NCBI RefSeq assembly: GCF_038066595.1
Contig: NZ_JBBUTH010000008.1
Coordinates: forward strand, 496,001 to 560,000
Direction of reading: 5' to 3'
Source: Pseudaquabacterium inlustre
Lineage (GTDB): Bacteria > Pseudomonadota > Gammaproteobacteria > Burkholderiales > Burkholderiaceae_C
Length of the DNA stretch: 64,000 nucleotides
The position numbers and the translations under genes are program-made. This document shows, piece by piece, positions 21,362-30,331 of this stretch (the stretch's first letter is position 1; every line of letters starts with the position of its first letter). Below the pieces are notes generated by a model. It had not been told where the DNA came from. It saw nothing but the letters and a program-made list of their open reading frames with translations, and ran no database searches.

Positions 21362-22651
21362 TCAGGCGAAGACCCGCCGCGCGTGCTGGCCCAGGCCGGC
21401 GGCCACGCTGGCAAACGCGTCGCCGCGCACCCGGCGCGCGGCCGGAAAACGCGCCGCAATCGCCTCGGCCAGCGGCTTCAGCCCGGTGGAGCCGCCGGTG
21501 AAGTACAGCGCATCCACCTGCTCGCGCGTGATGCCGGCCTGCGTCAGCGTGTCGTCGGCCGCATCCACGATGCGCTGCAGATCGGCGCCGATGGCACCCA
21601 CCGCCTGCGGCTCGTCCAGCGGCACGTCCAGGCCGTGGTCGCCCAGCAAGGAGAGGTCGATCAGCGTCTGGCCGCCCTCGGCCACCGCGATCTTGGCCGC
21701 CTCGGCGCGGGCGATCAGCGCATGGCCCAGGCGCTCGCGCACCACGGTCATCAGCCGCGCGTGGTGGGCCAGGTCGGCGTAGAAGGTCTTCATGCGGCCC
21801 AGTTCGGCCACGCGCTGCGGCACGTACACGGTGTTGATCAGGTGCCAGGTGGCGAGGTCGAAGTACACCTTGCTGGGCACCTCGCGGCCGGTGGGCCCCA
21901 CGCCCTTGTAGCCGCAGGCCGGCAGGATGGCGGCCAGCTCGATGTGGCGGTCGAAATCGGTGCCGGCGATGTGCACGCCGTGGTTGGCCAGGATGTCGTC
22001 GGCGCGGTTCACGCGCTCGCGCCGCTCGGGTCCCACGCGCACCAGCGAGAAGTCGGAGGTGCCGCCGCCGATGTCGGCCACCAGCACGATCTGCTCGCGG
22101 TCCACCGTCATCTCGTAGTCCAGCGCGGCGGCGATCGGCTCGTACTGGAAGCTCACGTCGGCAAAACCCACGGCGCGCGCGGCCGCCTCCAGCGCCGCCT
22201 GGGCAGCGGCATCACGCTCGGGCTCGCCGTCGACGAAGAACACCGGCCGGCCCAGCACGGCGTGCGTCAGCGCCTGGCCGGCCTCGGCTTCGGCCAGGGT
22301 CTTCAGGTGGCGCAGGTAGCCCGAGACGATGTCCAGGTACTTCACCGAGCGGCCCGCGCCCACATCGGTGGCCTGCGTGGCCAGCGTGCTGCCCAGGATG
22401 CTCTTCATCGAGCGCATCAGCCGGCCCTCGATGCCTTCCACATACGCGGCCACCGCGGCGCGGCCGTAGTGGCGCTGCGGTTCCTCGTGCGGCTCCAGGC
22501 CTTCGACGGCATAGAACACCGCGGTGGGCATGGTGCTGCGGCCGGCCTCCAGCGCCACCAGGCGCACGCCGTCGCCGGCCGGGCTGCGTGTGGGCAGCGC
22601 GATGGCCGAGTTGGAGGTGCCGAAATCGATCGCGCAGACAGCGTGGGCCAT
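21362..22651 (-). CDS. Hsp70-family ATPase, YegD-like
   Basis: This 429-residue protein starts MAHAVCAIDFGTSNSAIA, with the actin-fold phosphate-1 loop, followed by LVADIGGGTSDFSLVRVG (phosphate 2) and ALYFTGGSTGLKPL (adenosine motif). It has only the nucleotide-binding domain; the substrate-binding domain of DnaK is missing. This is the size of YegD-type proteins, whose role is unknown. The ATG at 22651 was chosen because the actin-fold begins directly after it. Confidence 0.9.
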   Translation of the reverse strand: MAHAVCAIDFGTSNSAIALPTRSPAGDGVRLVALEAGRSTMPTAVFYAVEGLEPHEEPQRHYGRAAVAAYVEGIEGRLMRSMKSILGSTLATQATDVGAGRSVKYLDIVSGYLRHLKTLAEAEAGQALTHAVLGRPVFFVDGEPERDAAAQAALEAAARAVGFADVSFQYEPIAAALDYEMTVDREQIVLVADIGGGTSDFSLVRVGPERRERVNRADDILANHGVHIAGTDFDRHIELAAILPACGYKGVGPTGREVPSKVYFDLATWHLINTVYVPQRVAELGRMKTFYADLAHHARLMTVVRERLGHALIARAEAAKIAVAEGGQTLIDLSLLGDHGLDVPLDEPQAVGAIGADLQRIVDAADDTLTQAGITREQVDALYFTGGSTGLKPLAEAIAARFPAARRVRGDAFASVAAGLGQHARRVFA

Positions 22652-22805
22652 GGGCAGGGCACGCGACGCCGGGCCGCCTGGGGCCCGGCCTCCGCGTTCA
22701 CGGGGGTTTGGGAAGGGGCGCGATTCTAGGCGTGGGCCTGGCGGCCAAAGCCCGGAACTGCGCTGCCCGGCTCCCGCGTGGCTTGCCCGCGGTCTGGGCG
22801 CGGGG

Positions 22806-24143
22806 TCAGGCCCGGCCGGCGGCCGGTGCGCGCACCGGCACCTGCGGGCGCGGCGCCGGCAGCGCATCGCCGCAGAAACCGAAGCCGCTGGCGGCCAGCG
22901 CCGGGCGCTTGCCGCTGATCAGCTCGGCCAGGGCCTGGCCCGAGCCGGCGCCATGCGTCCAGCCCAGCGTGCCGTGGCCGGCGTTGAGCCACAGGTTGGC
23001 GATCTTGCTGCGGCCGATGTAGGGGATGTTGGTGGGCGTGCTGGGGCGCAGGCCGGCCCAGAAGTTGGGCTCGCTGGTGTCGGCCACGCCGGGGAACAGC
23101 TCTTCGTAGCGGCGCACCAGCGCGGCGCAGCGGGCGCGGGCGGTGGCGCCGTCGAGCGAGGTGTCATAGCCCGCCAGCTCGGCCGTGCCGGCCACGCGGA
23201 TCGTGTCGCCCAGGCGGCTGATGGCGATCTTGCGCGTGTCGTCCAGCAGACTCACCACGCTGGCGTCCTGCGGGCGCTTGAGCTTCATCGTCGCCGAGTA
23301 GCCCTTGGCCGGGTAGATGTTCAGCCACACGCCCACCTGGCGCAGCAGCGGCGCGGTGTACGAGCCCATCGCCGCCACATAGGCGTCGGCGGTCAGCGTC
23401 TGGAAGCGGCCGTGGCGCAGGTGGTGCACGCGCACGCCGCTGATGCGATCCCCGGTGCGGTTCAGGCCGCTGATCGCGGTCTCGTGCAGGAAGGTGGCGC
23501 CGCGGGCGCGGCACAGCTCGGCCAGGCGCTGCGTGAACTCGCGCGCGTCGCCCGATTCGTCGCTGGGCGTGAAGGTGCCGCCGTGGATGGCGGGGCCGAA
23601 GGCGGCCAGCGCCGGCTCGACCTTCAGCACCTCGTCGCGGCTGAGCACGCGGCGGTCCACGCCATGCTGGCGCATCAGCTCGGCCGCGGCGGCGCCGGCC
23701 TCGTAGTCGGCGGCCGACGAGAAGAAGTGCAGGATGCCGCGCTCCAGCCGCTGGTACTGGATGCCGGTGGCGGCCACCATCTCCTTCAGCGATTCATGGC
23801 TGTAGCGGCCCAGCGCCACCAGCTGGCGCACATTGCGGGCGAAGGCTGCGTCGCTGCACTGGCCCAGGAAGCTCAGGCCCCAGCGCCACTGGTGCGGATC
23901 GAGCCGCGGGCGGAACAGCAGCGGCGAGTCGTCGCGCAGCAGCCACTTGGCCACCTTGAACGGCGCCTCGGCGCTGGCCCAGGGCTCGCAGAAGCTCACC
24001 GAGATCTGCGCGCCGTTGGCGAAGCTGGTCTCCAGCGCGGCGTCGGGCTGGCGGTCGACCACGGTGACCTCGTGGCCCTCGTTCAGCAGGTGCCAGGCGG
24101 TGGACACGCCGATGATGCCGGCGCCGAGAACGATGACCTTCAT
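22806..24143 (-). CDS. dadA: D-amino acid dehydrogenase small subunit
   Basis: This 445-residue flavoprotein starts MKVIVLGAGIIGVSTAWHLL (FAD dinucleotide-binding loop). Later motifs are ETSFANGAQISVSFCEPWA, GGTFTPSDESGDAREFTQRLAELC and FWAGLRPSTPTNIPYIGRS, all DadA hallmarks. It oxidises D-amino acids (D-Ala above all) to keto acids and ammonia and hands electrons to the respiratory chain. A clear ribosome binding site (AGGAG) precedes the ATG at 24143. No alanine racemase or Lrp-like gene is adjacent. Confidence 0.95.
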   Translation of the reverse strand: MKVIVLGAGIIGVSTAWHLLNEGHEVTVVDRQPDAALETSFANGAQISVSFCEPWASAEAPFKVAKWLLRDDSPLLFRPRLDPHQWRWGLSFLGQCSDAAFARNVRQLVALGRYSHESLKEMVAATGIQYQRLERGILHFFSSAADYEAGAAAAELMRQHGVDRRVLSRDEVLKVEPALAAFGPAIHGGTFTPSDESGDAREFTQRLAELCRARGATFLHETAISGLNRTGDRISGVRVHHLRHGRFQTLTADAYVAAMGSYTAPLLRQVGVWLNIYPAKGYSATMKLKRPQDASVVSLLDDTRKIAISRLGDTIRVAGTAELAGYDTSLDGATARARCAALVRRYEELFPGVADTSEPNFWAGLRPSTPTNIPYIGRSKIANLWLNAGHGTLGWTHGAGSGQALAELISGKRPALAASGFGFCGDALPAPRPQVPVRAPAAGRA

Positions 24144-24252
24144 GGAGAGCTCCTGTGCACACGGGCTCGGGCGACCGGGGCGTCGCCGCAGCGGTGCGGT
24201 TGCCGGGGATTCTCGGCATCGCACCCTGATCCATGAAGATGGATTGATGAAT

Positions 24253-24729
24253 TTACGCGTTCATTAGCCAAGCTAATGAGTGAGGCCGCTGTGTCACCAG
24301 CCGCGTGCGCACCAGGCGCTGGCGCACGTAGTCCATGCGCTGCGGCAGCAGGGCCAGGGCCTCCTCGATGCGCAAATCGCCCTGCGCCACCAGGCGCAGC
24401 AGCGCGCGCAACTCGGGCGGCAGACCGCTGAGCGCCTGGCTGGCCAGCACGGCGCGGCGGTCGCGGTGGGCGGCCAGCACGGCGGCCGCCAGCAGCCAGT
24501 CGACGAACTCGCCTTCGCCGCGCAGGCGCTGGATGGCCACCGCGCCTTCGGCGAAGCCGCGCCGTGCCGCCGCATCGCCGCCGCGCGCCAGCGTCCAGCG
24601 GAACAGGCTGTCCTTGTGCTGCGGCAGCCAGTCGCGCAGCACCGGCTCGCTGGAGCGCCAGGTCGGCTGCGCCGGGGCCGCGGGGCGCGCAAAGGGCGAA
24701 GTGGCCGGGGGGTGGACAGTGACCATCAT
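24253..24729 (-). CDS. Orphan sigma-70 region 4-like protein
   Basis: This 158-residue protein lacks any signal or membrane segment. Its C-terminal half (SGLPPELRALLRLVAQGDLRIEEALALLPQRMDYVRQRLVRTRL) looks like sigma-70 region 4, where LP..R..L.L...G....E.A..L......V..RL.R.R is usual for ECF sigma factors. The N-terminal part (WLPQHKDSLFRWTLARGGDAAARRGF) vaguely resembles region 2 but lacks clear core-binding motifs. It may be a divergent ECF factor or a sigma-derived regulator. Two ATGs (24729, 24726) are possible starts. A CRP-like dyad lies 60 bp upstream. Confidence 0.6.
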   Translation of the reverse strand: MMVTVHPPATSPFARPAAPAQPTWRSSEPVLRDWLPQHKDSLFRWTLARGGDAAARRGFAEGAVAIQRLRGEGEFVDWLLAAAVLAAHRDRRAVLASQALSGLPPELRALLRLVAQGDLRIEEALALLPQRMDYVRQRLVRTRLVTQRPHSLAWLMNA

Positions 24730-25117
24730 GGACGCACAGCGTAGGTGCCACGGCCCGTGGCGGGTTGTGTGCTGGTGGCCGGAGCGTCTGTGACGTGGGT
24801 CACAACATTCAGTCCTCCCGACAGGCGCTTCCCAGGCTTCCCGCTGGTCCGTCGCGGTAGCGCGACGCACGCTGTGTCGGTCGCCCCCGGGTTTGCGGGG
24901 GCCGGTGCCATTCATCGTGAATATTGCCGTGCATGAGCGGACGGCCGGCGCTTCAATGCGCTGCCCGAATGCCGGCGTCTGGGGCGTCAGAACCCCGCAA
25001 TTCCCGCGATGGCCGAGCGCGGCGTGCATGCATCCTGGGGCTGTGCGGTGAGGCCCCGAAATGCGTCCGCCGCCCGACCTTCGAGACGTGCCTACAACGC
25101 CCACCCAGGAGACTCCG
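24730..25117. other. Non-coding region with CRP-like dyad and a GC hairpin
   Basis: No supported gene was seen in these 388 bases. They hold the CRP-like site at 24789-24804 and a 7-bp stem GCCCCCG / CGGGGGC with loop GGTTTG at 24883-24902. A 17-bp core of that hairpin (CCCCCGGGTTTGCGGGG) recurs at 52339-52355. Neither hairpin has a T-run. Confidence 0.6.
24789..24804. promoter_or_regulatory. CRP/Vfr-type binding site
   Basis: The 16-bp sequence TGTGACGTGGGTCACA matches the CRP consensus TGTGA-N6-TCACA exactly on both arms. It lies 60 bp upstream of the sigma-like gene (minus strand) and 314 bp upstream of the small gene at 25118 (plus strand). Which one it serves is not known. Confidence 0.6.
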
Positions 25118-25327
25118 ATGTCGCTGCTGCCCGCCTTGTCCTTGTTCAGCCGCCTGGCCGGGCGCCGCGGCGTCGTGCGCGAGCCCGAGCCGGCCGACAT
25201 GGGCACCGCGTTCGGCATGGAGCAGTGGCTGGACGAGGCCGACGAAGACCCGGTGCCGGTGGCCAGCCCGCCCGCGGCCCGTCGCGCCTGGTGGCCGCGC
25301 TGGCTGGCGCGCGCCGGCGCCCGGTGA
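25118..25327 (+). CDS. Small hypothetical protein (69 aa)
   Basis: The protein starts MSLLPALSLFSRLAGRRGVV, has an acidic centre (MEQWLDEADEDPVPV) and a Trp/Arg-rich end (RRAWWPRWLARAGAR). The ATG is preceded by a good ribosome binding site, AGGAGA at 25107-25112, which is the main support for a real gene. The mixed acidic centre and basic amphipathic ends suggest a membrane-surface or protein-binding role, but I do not recognise it. Confidence 0.55.
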   Translation: MSLLPALSLFSRLAGRRGVVREPEPADMGTAFGMEQWLDEADEDPVPVASPPAARRAWWPRWLARAGAR

Positions 25328-25410
25328 GTGCGCGGCGAGCGTACGGCCAGCGCATCTGAGCGCCCGTCAGGCGGCGGGACTTGACCCACACCGGGGCGCT
25401 GCAAGCCCTG

Positions 25411-25426
25411 GTGACTGATCAGTCAC
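25411..25426. promoter_or_regulatory. TetR-type operator
   Basis: GTGACTGATCAGTCAC is a perfect 16-bp palindrome 50 bp upstream of the tetR GTG start. TTGACC at 25381 could be a -35 element. Autorepression by the TetR protein is the simplest reading. Confidence 0.7.
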
Positions 25427-25476
25427 TGAATAACCTTGCTGGTATGGATGCGGCGGCCCCGTCCTAGAATGGGGGC

Positions 25477-26112
25477 GTGAACGAAGTTGTCGACGCCGCC
25501 CCCGCCAAGCTGAGCTTTCGCCAGAAGACCTTGCTGGCCCGCGAAGACGCCATCGTCGCGGCCGTCAAGCGCCTGCTCGCCGAGAAGGGTTTCGACCTGA
25601 TGACGGTGGACGAGGTGGCGGCCGAGGTGGGCATTGCCAAGGCCAGCCTGTACAAGCACTTCGCCTCGAAGGAACAACTGGCCGCTGCCGCCATGGTGCA
25701 GACCATGGACCAGGCGCTGACCATCGTCGATGGCCTCGCCGCCGACGCGTCGCTCGACGCCGCCGGCCGCCTGAAGGCCATGACGCGCTGGACGCTGGAA
25801 ACCCAGCTGGCCGGGGCCATGCCCACGCTGCCGTCCGAGAACTCGTCGCTGCGCAGCGCGCTGCTGGCGCACCGCGACTACATGGACCGGCTGATGACGC
25901 TGAGCGACCGGCTCGGCGAATGGATCGTGCAGGCCCAGGCCGACAGCACGGTCAACCCGGCGCTGCCGCCCGAGGCGGTGCTGTACACGATCTACGCCCG
26001 CGCCTGCGATCCGGTGCTGGGCTTCCTGAAGGCCGGTGGCAGCCACAGCGACGCGCAGATCGTCGACTGGGTGCTGTCCACCTGCTTCGACGGACTGGCG
26101 ACGCGGCGCTGA
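25477..26112 (+). CDS. TetR-family transcriptional regulator
   Basis: This 211-residue protein has an N-terminal helix-turn-helix (AAVKRLLAEKGFDLMTVDEVAAEVGIAKASLYKHFASKEQLAAAAM, residues 27-72) typical of TetR. The rest is a helical ligand/dimer domain. It starts with GTG (25477), the only start that leaves the operator outside the gene. No divergent efflux or enzyme gene is adjacent: the preceding gene is small and on the same strand, so targets are unknown apart from itself. Confidence 0.93.
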   Translation: MNEVVDAAPAKLSFRQKTLLAREDAIVAAVKRLLAEKGFDLMTVDEVAAEVGIAKASLYKHFASKEQLAAAAMVQTMDQALTIVDGLAADASLDAAGRLKAMTRWTLETQLAGAMPTLPSENSSLRSALLAHRDYMDRLMTLSDRLGEWIVQAQADSTVNPALPPEAVLYTIYARACDPVLGFLKAGGSHSDAQIVDWVLSTCFDGLATRR

Positions 26113-26145
26113 CCGCGCCGAAGCGGCGCCGGGTGCTCCAGCGGG

Positions 26146-26218
26146 CCAGCGCCGGGCCGCCCCAAGCAGGCCCGCCAACCCGCTCGGCGGGTGGTCGCCG
26201 TACCCGGCGACCGGGTGC
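26146..26218 (-). repeat. GC-rich dispersed repeat, family B copy 2
   Basis: Read on the minus strand from 26218, it starts GCACCCGGTCGCCGGGTAC, continues GCGACCACCCGCCG and ends with CTTGGGGCGGCCCGGC, nearly the same as 18677-18750. It sits between the convergent tetR and usp genes. Confidence 0.8.
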
Positions 26219-26223
26219 TTCAG

Positions 26224-26646
26224 TTACCTGATGATGAGCACCGGCACCTCGCTGCGGCTGATGACCTTGGTGGTCACCGAGCCGAGCACCAGGTTGCCCA
26301 GCACGCCGTGGCCGTGCGAGCCCATCATCAGCAGGTCGTACTTGCCCTTGGCGGCCAGGTCGACGATCACATCGGCGGCGTGGCCCACCTTGCCGACGAA
26401 ATCGGCCTTGATCTTCTGCTTGGCAAAGAAGCTGCGGATCGGCTTGAACACCTTGTCGGCCTCTTCGGCGTAGTAGCCCTTCAGGAGTTCCTTGTCGATG
26501 ACCGAGGCGGCGCGCGCCGGCACGGCCGGGGCCACATAGGCCAGGGTGTAGCTGTGCGCCTCGCCCAGCCATTCGTCGTGGGCGGCCAGGTAGGCCAGCA
26601 TGCGCTTGGTGAACGGGCTGCCGTCGACGGGGACCAGGATCTTCAT
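26224..26646 (-). CDS. Universal stress protein (UspA family, ATP-binding type)
   Basis: This 140-residue protein starts MKILVPVDGSPFTKRML and ends with the nucleotide loop MMGSHGHGVLGNLVLGSVT, which fits the G-2x-G-9x-G(S/T) pattern of ATP-binding Usp proteins. Usp proteins are induced by starvation, low oxygen or redox stress. The ATG at 26646 is favoured as it begins at the first beta strand. Upstream of the start is a short 66-nt gap to the phosphoesterase gene on the same strand. Confidence 0.93.
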   Translation of the reverse strand: MKILVPVDGSPFTKRMLAYLAAHDEWLGEAHSYTLAYVAPAVPARAASVIDKELLKGYYAEEADKVFKPIRSFFAKQKIKADFVGKVGHAADVIVDLAAKGKYDLLMMGSHGHGVLGNLVLGSVTTKVISRSEVPVLIIR

Positions 26647-26712
26647 GGAGTGCTCCTCAGAGGGGTAATGGCTGCAGTGTCGCACCGCTGAGGGGCTGCG
26701 ACTTGCCCGATG

Positions 26713-27510
26713 TCAAGGCGCGGGGCAGATGATCAGCTTGAACGGATCGAAGCCCGCGTCCTCGCCCTTGCGGCCCAGGCCGGTGGCCTGGCAGACCACG
26801 CGCGTGGGCGGCCGGCCGGGGCGGGGCACCTCGTAGTCGTGCCGGCAGTGCAGGTGGCCGTGCAGCCACAGGTCGGCCAGCGGGATGAGGTCGTCGTCGG
26901 CGTTGCAGAAGCTGGCGGTGCCGGGCTGCTTGCCGTAGCGCGGGTCGGCGCTCTTCAGGCTGGGCGCGAAATGCGTGATGACCACCGTGCTGTCCCAGCC
27001 GCCCTCGGCGGCGCCGGGGTTGGGGCGTTGCAGTTCGGCGGCCAGCCAGGCGCGGCAGGCCAGGGCCTCGTCGCGCAGCACGGCGGCGTCGATGGGGTCG
27101 TCGCCGCGGCGGCTGTCCATCAGGCGCAGGTAGTACGCGGCGGCGCGCATCGCACGCTCGCGGCCGGCCGCGCCGAAGACGTCGAAGTCGCACCAGCGCA
27201 CCGTGCCCAGCAGGCGCACGCGCTGGCCTTTGCGGCTGGTGTGGATGAGCGATTCGCGCTCGAGCAGGCGGATGTTCAGCGCCGCCAGGTGGGCGCGCAG
27301 GTCGATCCAGGCCTGTTCCAGCTCGCGGCGATCGAACTCGTGGTTGCCGGCCACGGCCACCACCGGCACCGGCCAGTGCGCAAAGCGCGCCCAACCGGCC
27401 CAGCTGGCGTCGATGTCGCCGGCCAGCACCAGCAACTCGGCGCCGGGCGCCGGTTGCGGGTCGAAGGTCTCGGATTCGAGGTGAAGATCGGAAAGCAATT
27501 GCAGGATCAC
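26713..27510 (-). CDS. Calcineurin-like metallophosphoesterase
   Basis: This 265-residue protein has the full metal-site series: LLSDLHLES (D-x-H), VLAGDID (GD), VAVAGNHEFD (GNHE), VITHFAPS and WLHGHLHCRHDY (GHxH). Such enzymes act on phosphoesters or nucleotides; the substrate is unknown. It has no signal peptide. It lies 34 nt downstream of pckG on the same strand. Confidence 0.93.
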   Translation of the reverse strand: MILQLLSDLHLESETFDPQPAPGAELLVLAGDIDASWAGWARFAHWPVPVVAVAGNHEFDRRELEQAWIDLRAHLAALNIRLLERESLIHTSRKGQRVRLLGTVRWCDFDVFGAAGRERAMRAAAYYLRLMDSRRGDDPIDAAVLRDEALACRAWLAAELQRPNPGAAEGGWDSTVVITHFAPSLKSADPRYGKQPGTASFCNADDDLIPLADLWLHGHLHCRHDYEVPRPGRPPTRVVCQATGLGRKGEDAGFDPFKLIICPAP

Positions 27511-27544
27511 GGGGCGATGATGCCCCGGATCCGATGCGCCCCGA

Positions 27545-29425
27545 TCAAGCCTGCAGTGCGGCCTCGATCTTCGCCTTGGTGGCCGGCAGCTCGGCCGGCA
27601 GGTGGTGGCTCAGGGTCTCGAACAGCTCGGCGTGCAGCTTCAGCTCGGCTTGCCAGGCGGCCTTGTCGATCGAGATCACCGACTGGAACTGCTCGGGCGT
27701 GAAGTCCAGGCCGTCGAAGTTCAGGTCTTCGTAGCGCGGGCTCACGCCGAACACGTTCTCGGTGCCACCGGCGCTGCCTTCCACGCGGTCGAGCATCCAC
27801 TTCAGCACGCGCATGTTGTCGCCGTAGCCCGGCCAGACGAACTTGCCGTCGGCGCCCTTGCGGAACCAGTTCACGCAGTAGATCTTGGGCAGCGCGTGGC
27901 CGTTGGCCTGCAGCTGCTTGCCCAGGCCCAGCCAGTGCGCGAAGTAGTCGCTCATGTGGTAGCCCATGAACGGCAGCATCGCGAACGGGTCGCGGCGCAC
28001 CACGCCCTGCTGGCCGGCGGCCGCAGCGGTGGTTTCCGAGCCCATCGTGGCGGCCATGTAGACGCCTTCGGTCCAGTTGCGCGCCTCGGTGACCAGCGGC
28101 ACCGTGGTGCTGCGGCGGCCGCCGAAGATGAAGGCGTCGATGGCCACGCCGTGGGCGTTGTCCCAGTCGGCGTCCAGCACCGGGTTGTTGGTGGCGCTGA
28201 CCGTGAAGCGGGCGTTCGGGTGCGCGGCCTTGGCGCCGGTTTCCTTGGCAATCTGCGGCGTCCAGTCCTTGCCCTGCCAGTCGATGGCGTGGGCCGGGGC
28301 GTCGCCGTCCATGCCTTCCCACCACACGTTGCCGTCGTCGGTGAGGGCCACGTTGGTGTAGATGACGTCCGACTTCAGCGAATCCATGCAGTTCGGATTC
28401 GTCTTGTAGTTGGTGCCGGGGGCCACGCCGAAGTAACCCGCTTCGGGGTTGATGGCGTACAGGCGGCCATCGGCACCGGGCTTGATCCAGGCGATGTCGT
28501 CACCGATGGTGGTGACCTTCCAGCCGGCGAAGGTCTGGGGCGGCACCAGCATCGCGAAGTTGGTCTTGCCGCAGGCGCTGGGGAAGGCGGCGGCCACGTG
28601 GTACTTCTTGCCGGCGGGCGAGGTGACGCCCAGGATCAGCATGTGCTCGGCCAGCCAGCCGTGGTCGCGGCCCATGGTGCTGGCGATGCGCAGCGCGAAG
28701 CACTTCTTGCCCAGCAGCGCGTTGCCGCCGTAGCCCGAGCCGTAGGACCAGATCTCGCGCGTCTCGGGGTAGTGCACGATGTACTTGGTCTTGCTGCAGG
28801 GCCAGGCGACATCTTTCTGGCCGGCTTCCAGCGGCGCGCCCACGGTGTGCACGCAGGGCACGAACTCGCCGTCGGTGCCCAGCACGTCGAACACGGCCTT
28901 GCCCATGCGGGTCATGTGGCGCATGTTGACGGCCACATACGGGCTGTCACTCAGCTCGATGCCGATGTGGGCGATGTGCGAGCCCAGCGGGCCCATCGAG
29001 AACGGCACCACGTACAGCGTGCGGCCCTTCATGCAGCCCTTGAACAGGGCCTTGTCGCCGGTCTGCAGCAGTTCGCGCATCTCGGCCGGGGCCATCCAGT
29101 TGTTGGTGGGGCCGGCGTCCTCGGGGCGCTCGCTGCAGATGAAGGTGCGGTCTTCGACGCGCGCCACGTCGCTGGCGTCGCTGCGGGCCAGGAAGCTGTT
29201 GGGGCGCAGTTCGGGGTTCAGCTTGATGAAGGTGCCGGCGTCCACCAGCTGCTTGCACAGGCGGTCGTACTCTTCCTGGCTGCCGTCGCACCAGTACACG
29301 TCGCGGGCCTCGGTGAGGGCGGCGATCTCGGCCACCCACGCCACCAGGCGGGCGTGTTTGACGTGGGCGGGAACGTTCAGGCGCAGGCCTTCCATCACGG
29401 GCTGGTTCACGGGGGCTCCAATCAT
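27545..29425 (-). CDS. pckG: Phosphoenolpyruvate carboxykinase (GTP)
   Basis: This 626-residue GTP-type PEPCK has a P-loop AAAFPSACGKTNFAML (with the mobile active-site cysteine), the substrate site RPEDAGPTNNWM and a guanine pocket region NWFRKGADGKFVWPGYGDN. It converts oxaloacetate and GTP to PEP in gluconeogenesis from acids. The ATG at 29425 is preferred to a TTG two codons upstream. The GTP form is usual in Burkholderiales and agrees with the taxonomic picture. Confidence 0.96.
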   Translation of the reverse strand: MIGAPVNQPVMEGLRLNVPAHVKHARLVAWVAEIAALTEARDVYWCDGSQEEYDRLCKQLVDAGTFIKLNPELRPNSFLARSDASDVARVEDRTFICSERPEDAGPTNNWMAPAEMRELLQTGDKALFKGCMKGRTLYVVPFSMGPLGSHIAHIGIELSDSPYVAVNMRHMTRMGKAVFDVLGTDGEFVPCVHTVGAPLEAGQKDVAWPCSKTKYIVHYPETREIWSYGSGYGGNALLGKKCFALRIASTMGRDHGWLAEHMLILGVTSPAGKKYHVAAAFPSACGKTNFAMLVPPQTFAGWKVTTIGDDIAWIKPGADGRLYAINPEAGYFGVAPGTNYKTNPNCMDSLKSDVIYTNVALTDDGNVWWEGMDGDAPAHAIDWQGKDWTPQIAKETGAKAAHPNARFTVSATNNPVLDADWDNAHGVAIDAFIFGGRRSTTVPLVTEARNWTEGVYMAATMGSETTAAAAGQQGVVRRDPFAMLPFMGYHMSDYFAHWLGLGKQLQANGHALPKIYCVNWFRKGADGKFVWPGYGDNMRVLKWMLDRVEGSAGGTENVFGVSPRYEDLNFDGLDFTPEQFQSVISIDKAAWQAELKLHAELFETLSHHLPAELPATKAKIEAALQA

Positions 29426-29752
29426 GGTCAAGATGAAAAAGCGGTTTTGAACCAGCCCCCCGGCCGCGCCATGCGCTGGCTGCGAGGCTCGTTCAACGCC
29501 GCGTGTTGGGACAAGCTGGGCCGGCCGCGATCGGGCCTGGCCACCGGATCCGACGGGTTACATCGGATGACACGCGCACGCCCTGGGATGACAGGGCCGG
29601 TGCATTGTCAAACCAGTGTAATAGGCAGGTAACTACCGGGCCCCCGGGGGTATGCAAATACTGCATGAGGCTATGTCCCCGCCGGCGTGCGACTTTCACG
29701 CCTCTTACCATTTGCGGCCCCGCAGCCCGCCCAACCCCCTCGAAAGCCGCCC
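29426..29752. other. Divergent intergenic region pckG / MOSC gene
   Basis: About 330 bases without a supported gene. The central part (about 29600-29660) is richer in A and T than its surroundings and should hold the promoters of both divergent genes. A GC dyad CCGGGCCCCCGGGGG lies in it. No operator could be assigned with confidence. Confidence 0.5.
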
Positions 29753-30331
29753 ATGAAGGTCCTCAGTGTCAACGTCGCCCGCATCGAATCCCGCCTGATC
29801 GACGGCCGGCGCGTGGCCACCGCCATCGGCAAGCGCGCGGTGGCGGGACCGGTGGGCGTGCTGCCGCTGGGGCTGGAAGGCGACGAGCAGGCCGACCCCA
29901 GCGTGCATGGCGGGCTGAGCAAGGCGGTGTACGCCTACCCGGCCGAGCGCTACGGCTTCTGGCAGGGCGTGCGGGCGCAGGCCCGCGCCGCCGGCCCCGA
30001 CGAGGCGCTGCCGCCGGGCTTTCTGGGCGAGAACCTCACGATCGAGGGGCTGGACGAGGCGCAGTGCTTCGTCGGTGATCGCTGGCAGCTGCCCGGCTGC
30101 GTGCTGGCCGTCAGCGAGCCGCGCCAGCCCTGCTTCAAGTTCAATGCGGTGATGGGCTTCAACCAGGCCGGCAAGCTGATGGCGCAATCGGGCTGGTGCG
30201 GCACGTACCTCGCGGTGATCGAGCCGGGCCTGATCCAGGCCGGCGACGAGATCGAGGTCATCCCCGGCCCGCGCGAGGTGGCGATCCGCGAGCTCTTCAT
30301 GGCGAAGATGAAGAAGAAGCAGCACCTCTGA
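29753..30331 (+). CDS. MOSC-domain protein (YiiM-like)
   Basis: This 192-residue protein has the MOSC core: GLEGDEQADPSVHGGLSKAVYAYP near residue 42, FLGENLTIEGLDE near 95 and the conserved cysteine in SEPRQPCFKFNAVMG. MOSC proteins handle molybdenum cofactor sulfur or reduce N-hydroxylated bases; YiiM-type members give 6-hydroxylaminopurine resistance. Its last 35 nt overlap the 3' end of the convergent AbrB-like gene. Confidence 0.9.
   Translation: MKVLSVNVARIESRLIDGRRVATAIGKRAVAGPVGVLPLGLEGDEQADPSVHGGLSKAVYAYPAERYGFWQGVRAQARAAGPDEALPPGFLGENLTIEGLDEAQCFVGDRWQLPGCVLAVSEPRQPCFKFNAVMGFNQAGKLMAQSGWCGTYLAVIEPGLIQAGDEIEVIPGPREVAIRELFMAKMKKKQHL

Noticed and set aside
24262..24278. Inverted repeat CATTAG-CCAAG-CTAATG at the 3' end of the sigma-like gene
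   Set aside because: The stem is short and AT-rich, it overlaps coding sequence and has no T-run, so neither a terminator nor an operator for dadA can be supported.
30297..30331. 35-nt overlap of the convergent MOSC and AbrB-like genes, considered as sign of a frameshift
   Set aside because: Both C-termini are short poorly conserved tails; the overlap can be a normal result of stop codon drift.
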